Positions 57,934-64,000 of a DNA stretch of 64,000 nt are shown in pieces; the stretch's first letter is position 1, and every line of letters begins with the position of its first letter. Made by a program: the position numbers and the translations under genes. Below the pieces are notes generated by a model that made no database searches, was not told the origin of the DNA, and worked only from the letters and a program-made list of their open reading frames with translations. Origin of the DNA: Robertmurraya sp047302285 (GTDB lineage: Bacteria; Bacillota; Bacilli; Bacillales; Cytobacillaceae); contig NZ_CP154845.1 of NCBI RefSeq assembly GCF_047302285.1, positions 558,001-622,000 on the forward strand, given 5' to 3'.

Positions 57934-59595
57934 TTACAATTTAAACTTACTCAATTCTTCTTGCATCGTTTCAGTCATTCCTTGTAATTTGACAACCATC
58001 TCACTTACTTGTTCAAAGGCGTCGAGCTGGTCTTCGGTAGAAGCAGAAATTTCTTCTGTTCCAGCCGCTGTTTCTTCTGTAATCGCTGAAATATTTTCAA
58101 CTGCAACGGTTACTTGATTGCTCATTTCGTTTGAGCTTTCAATGCTGCGGACTAACTCTTCAAGCTTTTCTTGGATTGATGTTACGTCTGTCGCGATCGT
58201 TTCAAAGGCATGCTCTGTTTCGACTTTTGCTTGCTCTTGTTGACCTGACAATTCGTTACCAAGATCCGTTGCTTTCGAGATGCTTTGTAGACCATGCATG
58301 ATATTCGTTACCATCGTCGTAATTAATTGAGTCGCTTTCGTTGAATCGTCGGCTAACTTGCGAACTTCATCAGCCACGACGGCAAATCCTTTTCCAGCTT
58401 CTCCAGCACGGGCCGCTTCAATCGCTGCATTCAAGGCGAGGAGATTCGTTTGTTCCGCAATCTCACGTACCGATTGGGCGGCTGCGTTAATTTCACCAGT
58501 GAATTGGGTGAATTCTTTTACGGAACGATTAATATCCTCTGTTGAATGGGAAAGTTGCTTGGCGATCTCTCCTTGCTTTTCAAGAGAATTACGTCCTTGC
58601 TGAACCGATTGGAAGGCACTTATGCTTGCTTCAGATGCAAGCTTGCTTTCGTCTTGAACATGTAAAAAGTCTTGGCTCATATTGGCCATAAGTGATGCCG
58701 TTGATTGGATATCCTCAGAAATGGACTCACTTCCTTTTGCTAACTCCTCAGTAGAAGCAGTAACTTGAGTGCTCACTTCCTGTAGCTTTCTCATTTTATC
58801 CGAAACATCCTTCGTGAAGGCTGTTACTTCATCACCAATTTGATCAATCGATTGAACCGTTCCTCTTAAATGGTTAATCATATAGGAAAAGGCAACGTTT
58901 AGTTGATCCATTTCGAAGCGGCTGTTTGCTTTTTTATCGGTCATTTCGATTTCTTGCGTTAAATCACCAGCGGCAATATGATTCGCCATTTGCACGACAT
59001 CATTAAGTGGTTTCGTGATTCGTCTTGCCAATATCCATGAAGCAAGAACTGACAATACGATCATTACGACGATACTTATAACAGTAAAGACCACAATAAA
59101 ATCGATATTTCTCTGCGTTTGCTTCAGCATGTCTTGATACCATGCACTTGTTTGTCTATCAAGAAGATACATATCGTTCAATATTCCAGAAATACGGATC
59201 GATTCTCGTTTAATCGCTGGATTATCCCCTTTTTCAAAAGCGTCAGTTGCTTTTGCGAATAAATCTTCATACTTGATAGAGGCTTTATTTAAAATCTCTT
59301 GATGCTCTTTTTCTCTTAAAATGGAACTTAAATCATGGAAATGAGCTTCGATTTTATTTAACGTATCCAATGCTTCTACTTTGTTCGCCTCAGATGTATT
59401 GAACGTGTAATTAGAAAGCGATTGTTTGGCAACAACCAATTGTCCATTTAATTGCTCTACTTCTAGCAAAATTTCTACATCCTTTTCTCCCGAGCTTTGG
59501 ATATTGATTAATTGCACAATAATAATAGAAATCACAATTGCCGCTAAAACCAAAGGAATGACAGCGATCGTTAGTAAACGTCCTCGTAGTCTCAT
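57934..59595 (-). CDS. Methyl-accepting chemotaxis protein
   Basis: The 553-residue receptor has TM1 (about 8-30), an extracellular four-helix-type sensor (about 31-175), TM2 (about 176-198), a HAMP domain (RRITKPLNDVVQMANHIAAG, near 200) and the signalling hairpin with EIAEQTNLLALNAAIEAARA and GEAGKGFAVVADEVRKLADD near 400. It has the Gram-positive-length cytoplasmic domain. It lies 12 bases downstream of a BMP-type lipoprotein gene, so the two form an operon and the lipoprotein may present a ligand to it. ATG at 59595 follows GGAGATAG on the minus strand. Confidence 0.94.
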   Translation of the reverse strand: MRLRGRLLTIAVIPLVLAAIVISIIIVQLINIQSSGEKDVEILLEVEQLNGQLVVAKQSLSNYTFNTSEANKVEALDTLNKIEAHFHDLSSILREKEHQEILNKASIKYEDLFAKATDAFEKGDNPAIKRESIRISGILNDMYLLDRQTSAWYQDMLKQTQRNIDFIVVFTVISIVVMIVLSVLASWILARRITKPLNDVVQMANHIAAGDLTQEIEMTDKKANSRFEMDQLNVAFSYMINHLRGTVQSIDQIGDEVTAFTKDVSDKMRKLQEVSTQVTASTEELAKGSESISEDIQSTASLMANMSQDFLHVQDESKLASEASISAFQSVQQGRNSLEKQGEIAKQLSHSTEDINRSVKEFTQFTGEINAAAQSVREIAEQTNLLALNAAIEAARAGEAGKGFAVVADEVRKLADDSTKATQLITTMVTNIMHGLQSISKATDLGNELSGQQEQAKVETEHAFETIATDVTSIQEKLEELVRSIESSNEMSNQVTVAVENISAITEETAAGTEEISASTEDQLDAFEQVSEMVVKLQGMTETMQEELSKFKL

Positions 59596-59607
59596 GTTCT
59601 ATCTCCT

Positions 59608-60576
59608 CTACTCCGCATTAACGGTTAATTGACCTGAAGTTATTTTCTCAGTAGCGCCTTCGAGCATATTTTGTTGTTCTGGCGTTAAAGATTTTACACG
59701 AATTTCGGCTAGACCGACACCTTCTTCCGCTAAACCAAGCTGGAAGGATTGAGCATCAATTTCACCATTTTTGTGTAGCATTTTCGCAATATCATAAACG
59801 GCTTGATCGACTTTTTTGATCATCGATGTTACTACTGCCTTTTCCGCTACGAAAAATTGGTCTGTGTCCACACCGGCAGCCAAAACGTTTTGATCCTGTG
59901 CAGCTTGGAGAGCGCCAAATCCAGTGAACCCAGCAGCGTGATAGATGAAATCTGCCCCTTGCTGAATTTGCGTCGTCGCTAATTGTTTCCCTAAATCTGC
60001 ATCATCAAAGGTACCAGCAAAATCAACGAATACTTCTGCATCAGGCTTTACGTAATGCACCCCTTGCGCAAAACCAGCTCTAAAATGATGGATGAGGGGA
60101 ACGTCAACTCCACCGATAAATCCGATTTTATTCGTTTCGCTTGTCATCGCCGCAATCATGCCGACGAGGAAGCTTCCTTCTTGTTCTTTGAAAGTGATCG
60201 TAATGACATTTTCCAATTCAGATGTTTCGTCAATTAATAGAAAGAGTTGTTCAGGATGCTCAGCTGCAATCTTTTCGACAGCTTCTTTTACAGAGAAACC
60301 AAGGCCGATAACAATGTCATTTCCTTCCTCGACTAGCTCTGTTAAGGCACCTTCTAAATCTCCATCTGGCGCTTCACGGTAATCAAAAAGGATTCCAAAC
60401 TCATCCCGGGCATTTTCTAACCCACGGAAAGCGGAATCGTTAAAGGATTCATCTCCAAGTCCTGAATCAGAAAGGAGAATCCCAATTTTATGTTCAGTTT
60501 CTTTTTCCACGGTTGCTGACGGGGAACAACCCGTGATGAAAAAGACAAGTAAAATAAGAATAGATAATTTTCTCAT
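59608..60576 (-). CDS. BMP family substrate-binding lipoprotein
   Basis: The 322-residue product has a lipoprotein signal (ILILLVFFITGCSP, lipobox Cys17) and the BMP/PnrA fold: IGILLSDSGLGDESFNDSAF near 32, VIGLGFSVKEAVEKI, GSFLVGMIAAM near 133, IGFIGGVDVPLIHHF near 150 and FIYHAAGFTGFGALQA near 210. BMP proteins bind nucleosides or act as sensors; B. subtilis Med belongs to the same family. No ABC transporter permease or ATPase follows, only the chemoreceptor. Start ATG 60576 follows GGAGGT on the minus strand. Confidence 0.88.
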   Translation of the reverse strand: MRKLSILILLVFFITGCSPSATVEKETEHKIGILLSDSGLGDESFNDSAFRGLENARDEFGILFDYREAPDGDLEGALTELVEEGNDIVIGLGFSVKEAVEKIAAEHPEQLFLLIDETSELENVITITFKEQEGSFLVGMIAAMTSETNKIGFIGGVDVPLIHHFRAGFAQGVHYVKPDAEVFVDFAGTFDDADLGKQLATTQIQQGADFIYHAAGFTGFGALQAAQDQNVLAAGVDTDQFFVAEKAVVTSMIKKVDQAVYDIAKMLHKNGEIDAQSFQLGLAEEGVGLAEIRVKSLTPEQQNMLEGATEKITSGQLTVNAE

Positions 60577-60655
60577 GTTGAAGTACCTCCGCGTTAGTAA
60601 TCACCATTGTTATATCGAAATAACTTCTTTATTTTAAAGGAAGAATGTCGAAAAA

Positions 60656-60664
60656 TGTTATAAT
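60656..60664 (+). promoter_or_regulatory. Candidate extended -10 promoter for the SEC-C gene
   Basis: TGTTATAAT (60656-60664) is a perfect extended -10; the -35 region is poor. The start codon is 45 bases downstream. Confidence 0.45.
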
Positions 60665-60708
60665 GGTAATAATTATTACGAAGACAAATGAATGGACTGA
60701 GGAGAAGT

Positions 60709-61797
60709 ATGAATATAAAGGTGAGTCGTAATGAACCATGCCCATGTGGCAGTGGAAAAAAGTATAAGAAATGCTGTGGAATGCAGAAAACAGTTTCGAT
60801 TACTTCGATTATTGAAAAAGAAGTGGTCGATCTACAGGTGCAACTGATCCAATATGCGACTCGTGAGTACGAGTTTGAGATTGAGCAAGATTTCGAGGCC
60901 AAAGTCGAGGAATTACTAATCGAGGGTGAGGAGGAAATGGAGTATTACTTATTCATCCATACGGTTTGGTTTGCCTTATTTGAGCACGTCGATAATGGTG
61001 GCACGATTCTCCAACGATTTATCGAAGAGAAAAGTAGAATGATTCAGCGTCCGAAGGTGAAGGAAATTCTTCAATCTTGGACCAATCCACGTCCGATTGC
61101 TGGCCGTTTGCTTTCCATTGATGCGAGCAATATGACCGTGCTAGATACATTGACTGAAGAAACCTTAGCAATCAAGCTTCTAGAACCGATTGATTCGGAA
61201 GAAAACTCCTTCGTTTTTGGATTTTTAGTGCCTTTTGGAAACGAATGGGCCCTTTTCCCAACAGCCTTTGATTTGGAGGGAGAAGAGGACGATAAGGATG
61301 AGCAGTTCATAAAAGACCGATTTGAAGTTTCTGACTATGAAGATCCGATCGAATTTTTAGAGGAAGAAATGATCTTTATCATGAATGAGTTACCGTATGC
61401 ATCGATTGAATATGGTGCTAGTGATTTCATTTGGAGCGATGAATCCCACAAGGCAATCGCACAGCTTTACGAAAATGAAATGAAAAAACTCGATGCCCCG
61501 CCAATGGCGATTGCGGGAGGCATCATCCTTTGGTATAGATATTGCGAAAAAGTGTCGCAGTTAACGAAAAAGCCTGCAACTTATGCAGCCGCGATTCAAT
61601 ATATTAATATGACAATCAACCCTTTAATTAAAGTAACAAAAAAAGAAGTGGCTCTTCAATACGGGATTTCTCCGTCCACATTAAGCGTAGCAGTGACCGA
61701 AATGGAAGCCGTAGTAAAAGAAGAAATCATCGATATGCGTTCAATGTACTTGGAGGAGATTGTTGAAGCGTTTGAGGACGAGGATATGCCTTTTTAA
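60709..61797 (+). CDS. SEC-C metal-binding motif protein
   Basis: The 362-residue product starts with the SEC-C motif (SRNEPCPCGSGKKYKKCCG, residues 5-23; CXCX8CC zinc site), the same module found at the C-terminus of SecA. The remainder is acidic and helical (VVDLQVQLIQYATREYEFEI; VRQ-free central beta part) with a C-terminal helix-turn-helix-like region (VALQYGISPSTLSVAVTEME). Similar YecA-like proteins lie beside secA in other Firmicutes, but the function is unknown. I chose ATG 60709 after GAGGAG, since the upstream ATG at 60688 has no ribosome binding site. Confidence 0.8.
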   Translation: MNIKVSRNEPCPCGSGKKYKKCCGMQKTVSITSIIEKEVVDLQVQLIQYATREYEFEIEQDFEAKVEELLIEGEEEMEYYLFIHTVWFALFEHVDNGGTILQRFIEEKSRMIQRPKVKEILQSWTNPRPIAGRLLSIDASNMTVLDTLTEETLAIKLLEPIDSEENSFVFGFLVPFGNEWALFPTAFDLEGEEDDKDEQFIKDRFEVSDYEDPIEFLEEEMIFIMNELPYASIEYGASDFIWSDESHKAIAQLYENEMKKLDAPPMAIAGGIILWYRYCEKVSQLTKKPATYAAAIQYINMTINPLIKVTKKEVALQYGISPSTLSVAVTEMEAVVKEEIIDMRSMYLEEIVEAFEDEDMPF

Positions 61798-61810
61798 CAC
61801 GTAAAGCGGA

Positions 61811-61848
61811 AAGAGACTGGCTAATATGGGCCGGTCTCTTGCTTTTAT
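61811..61848 (+). terminator. Intrinsic terminator after the SEC-C gene
   Basis: AAGAGACTGGC and GCCGGTCTCTT form an 11-base stem with one wobble; the T tract after it is short (GCTTTTA). Confidence 0.6.
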
Positions 61849-61867
61849 ATTATGCGACTAGTCGGAT

Positions 61868-61935
61868 ATTGGCGATTTTTCAAATTTATCGGCGAAAATT
61901 AAGATTTATCAGCGAAAAAACCACTATATCGGCGA
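61868..61935. repeat. AT(C/T)(G/A)GCGA array, four copies at exact 20-bp period
   Basis: ATTGGCGA at 61868, ATCGGCGA at 61888, ATCAGCGA at 61908 and ATCGGCGA at 61928 are each 20 bases apart. The array lies between the SEC-C terminator and the candidate secA promoter. Confidence 0.75.
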
Positions 61936-61957
61936 ACGCACCCCAAACCTACCAAAG

Positions 61958-61986
61958 TTGTCACTCCAATGTGGAAGTGGTAATAT
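61958..61986 (+). promoter_or_regulatory. Candidate sigma-A promoter of secA
   Basis: TTGTCA (61958-61963), 17 bases, TAATAT (61981-61986), 82 bases before the secA ATG. Confidence 0.55.
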
Positions 61987-62067
61987 TAATAAGAATAAAG
62001 TACGAGTTATCAATGATTTTTATTGGAATAGAGCCGATTTTACATATGAAACAAAGGAGCGTATTCA

Positions 62068-64000
62068 ATGCTTGGAATGTTAAATAAAGTATTTGATCCG
62101 AATAAGCGTGAGATAAAGAAATTAACGAAGATGAGTGAGGAAATCGAGGCACTTGCGTCAAAAACCGCTGCTTTAAGTGATGAAGAACTTCGTCAGAAAA
62201 CGGAAGAGTTCAAAGCCCGCTATCAAAATGGTGAAACACTAGAGGAACTTTTAACAGAGGCATTTGCTGTTGTTCGTGAAGCGGCCAAGCGTGTGCTGGG
62301 ATTATACCCATATCCGGTTCAGCTAATGGGGGGGATTTCCCTTCACGAAGGAAATATTGCTGAGATGAAAACAGGGGAAGGTAAAACATTAACGGCGACA
62401 ATGCCAGTTTACCTTAATGCCTTGTCTGGAAAAGGTGTTCATGTTGTAACGGTCAACGAATATTTAGCTAGTCGTGACGCCACTGAAATGGGTGAGCTTT
62501 ATCAATTTTTAGGGCTAACTGTTGGTTTAAACACAAACGGCCTCACAAAAGAAGAAAAGCAAGAAGCGTATGCTTGTGATATTACATATAGCACGAATAA
62601 TGAGCTTGGCTTCGATTATCTTCGTGATAATATGGTCCTTTACAAGGAGCAAAAGGTTCAGCGCCCATTGAACTTTGCTGTTATCGATGAGGTCGACTCG
62701 ATTTTAATCGATGAAGCGAGAACACCGCTGATCATTTCTGGTTCCGCACAAAAGTCGACAGCTTTATACATTCAAGCCAATGCGTTCGTTCGTACGTTGA
62801 AAAAGGACGAAGATTACACTTATGATGAGAAAACAAAAGGCGTTCAGCTTACTGAAGAAGGGATCTCGAAAGCGGAAAAAGCTTTTGGAATTGAGAACCT
62901 TTTTGATATTCGCCATGTGGCCTTAAATCATCATATCGGACAATCGTTAAAGGCTCATGCCAGCATGCATTTGGATGTCGACTATGTTGTTCAAGAAGGC
63001 GAAATCGTCATCGTTGACCAATTTACGGGTCGTTTAATGAAAGGGCGACGTTATAGTGATGGACTCCACCAAGCGATTGAAGCGAAAGAAGGCTTGGAAA
63101 TCCAAAATGAAAGTATGACCCTTGCGTCGATCACGTTTCAGAACTTTTTCCGGATGTATGAAAAGCTTTCTGGTATGACTGGTACGGCGAAGACGGAGGA
63201 AGAAGAATTCCGTAACATCTATAATATGAATGTTATTGCGATTCCAACAAATAGACCGATTGCTCGTGATGACCGAGCAGATTTAATCTATGCGACAATG
63301 GATGGAAAATTCCGTGCCGTTTGTGAGGACATCGCTGAGCGTAATAAAAAGGGACAACCTGTTCTCGTTGGTACGGTTGCAATCGAGACATCTGAGTTGA
63401 TTGCGAAATATTTAACGAAAAAAGGGATCCATCATAATGTATTAAATGCGAAGAACCATGGTCGTGAAGCGGAAATTATCGCTCATGCAGGTGAAAAGGG
63501 TGCCGTTACGATTGCTACAAATATGGCTGGTCGTGGTACAGATATTAAGCTTGGTGAAGGAGTAGTAGAGCTTGGTGGCTTAGCCGTTATCGGTACAGAA
63601 CGACACGAAAGCCGCCGTATTGATAATCAGCTCCGCGGACGTTCCGGTCGTCAAGGAGACCCAGGTGTGACTCAGTTCTATCTTTCTATGGAAGATGAAT
63701 TGATGCGCCGCTTCGGTTCTGACAACATGAAGGCAATGATGTCGAGACTTGGAATGGATGATTCCCAGCCGATTCAAAGTAAAATGGTATCAAAGGCGGT
63801 AGAATCAGCGCAAAAACGTGTAGAAGGAAATAACTTTGACGCACGTAAGCAGCTCTTGTCCTATGATGATGTGCTTCGTCAGCAACGTGAAATCATTTAC
63901 AAGCAGCGTAATGAAGTGCTTGAATCTGAGAATTTACGTAGCATCCTTGAAAATATGATTTTAAGCTCTTTAACCCGTCATGTAGAGGCCTTTACACCGG
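62068..64000 (+). CDS. secA: Preprotein translocase ATPase SecA (3' end outside window)
   Basis: The visible 644 residues start MLGMLNKVFDPNKREIKKLT and include Walker A EMKTGEGKTLTATMPVYLNA near 100, CDITYSTNNELGFDYLRDNM near 170, the DEAD-like FAVIDEVDSILIDEARTPLI near 204, the preprotein cross-linking domain (about 225-370), TITMAGRGTDI-like ATNMAGRGTDIKLGEGVVEL near 485 and RGRSGRQGDPG near 525. SecA drives protein export through SecYEG. The frame is open at the window end. ATG at 62068 follows AAAGGAG. prfB would be expected next. Confidence 0.97.
   Translation, partial: MLGMLNKVFDPNKREIKKLTKMSEEIEALASKTAALSDEELRQKTEEFKARYQNGETLEELLTEAFAVVREAAKRVLGLYPYPVQLMGGISLHEGNIAEMKTGEGKTLTATMPVYLNALSGKGVHVVTVNEYLASRDATEMGELYQFLGLTVGLNTNGLTKEEKQEAYACDITYSTNNELGFDYLRDNMVLYKEQKVQRPLNFAVIDEVDSILIDEARTPLIISGSAQKSTALYIQANAFVRTLKKDEDYTYDEKTKGVQLTEEGISKAEKAFGIENLFDIRHVALNHHIGQSLKAHASMHLDVDYVVQEGEIVIVDQFTGRLMKGRRYSDGLHQAIEAKEGLEIQNESMTLASITFQNFFRMYEKLSGMTGTAKTEEEEFRNIYNMNVIAIPTNRPIARDDRADLIYATMDGKFRAVCEDIAERNKKGQPVLVGTVAIETSELIAKYLTKKGIHHNVLNAKNHGREAEIIAHAGEKGAVTIATNMAGRGTDIKLGEGVVELGGLAVIGTERHESRRIDNQLRGRSGRQGDPGVTQFYLSMEDELMRRFGSDNMKAMMSRLGMDDSQPIQSKMVSKAVESAQKRVEGNNFDARKQLLSYDDVLRQQREIIYKQRNEVLESENLRSILENMILSSLTRHVEAFTP

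Noticed and set aside
57717..57944. Open frames on both strands with seven-residue repeats (IIAG/LIAH/FIAD; SAIN/CAIN)
   Set aside because: The repeats result from the 21-bp DNA period, which keeps frame; there is no ribosome binding site, the frame runs through the chemoreceptor terminator, and the bases between cores are not conserved as codons.
1..64000. CRISPR arrays, tRNA and rRNA genes
   Set aside because: The periodic arrays have cores of only 5-8 bp with 11-21-bp periods, unlike CRISPR repeats. No tRNA cloverleaf or rRNA segment was recognised.

Overview
The window looks like a chromosomal segment of a low-GC, motile, competent and probably spore-forming member of the Bacillaceae. 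The evidence is strong AGGAGG-type ribosome binding sites, frequent TTG/GTG starts, an Sda-type sporulation checkpoint protein, DegS/DegU, ComFA/ComFC, a sigma-D-type flagellar regulon with FliW-CsrA-Hag control, and the late flagellar gene order known from Bacillus subtilis (degS-degU-degV-comF-yvyF-flgM-flgN-flgK-flgL-yviE-fliW-csrA-hag-flaG-fliD-fliS-fliT-hpf-secA).

Layout. 1-4.3 kb: cell-surface genes (two LtaS-like sulfatase-fold proteins, one cut by the window edge, a small membrane protein and a processive-type GT2 glycosyltransferase). 4.3-9.85 kb: a SpoIID/LytB-like secreted protein, a YifB/ComM-like ATPase and a REP-associated tyrosine transposase (RAYT), with many GGGACAGG-type palindromes in between. 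9.85-14.5 kb: an LCP ligase, YvyE, DegS, DegU and a small Sda-like protein. 14.7-18.7 kb: DegV, ComFA, ComFC, YvyF. 18.8-25.1 kb: a segment absent from this place in B. subtilis: a 1120-residue FliK-like protein with five internal repeats, a free FlhB C-terminal domain (YlqH type), a FliS-like chaperone with a second, larger flagellin, and YaaR. 25.2-31.7 kb: flgM to hag. 31.9-50.3 kb: a flagellin-glycosylation island inserted between hag and flaG. 50.3-54.4 kb: flaG, fliD, fliS, fliT, a YjfB-like gene and hpf. 54.8-57.6 kb: a ywrD/ywrB/ywrA-like cluster. 57.9-60.6 kb: a chemoreceptor and a BMP-type lipoprotein on the minus strand. 60.7-64 kb: a SEC-C protein and secA, cut by the window end.

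How the parts work together. DegS/DegU, SigD-type promoters, FlgM and the FliW-CsrA pair set the timing of flagellin synthesis. The island encodes most of a pseudaminic-acid-type pathway (PseB, PseC, PseG, PseI and an SpsF-like cytidylyltransferase), a Maf transferase likely to load the nonulosonate onto flagellin, and a decorating set: a TylF-like methyltransferase, two TagF-like glycerophosphotransferases, TagD to supply CDP-glycerol, and glycosyltransferases. No PseH-like acetyltransferase is visible, but an ATP-grasp enzyme sits in the operon. Four consecutive decorating enzymes share the same kind of N-terminal Rossmann-like domain in front of three different types of catalytic domain.

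Non-coding structure is unusually rich: REP-like palindromes around the RAYT gene, five short-motif arrays with strict 11- or 20-21-bp periods in intergenic DNA, a 48-bp perfect palindrome after the second flagellin gene, and a hag leader with a 5' stem-loop plus a CsrA-type GGA hairpin. All calls are from reading the sequence; no database search was possible.
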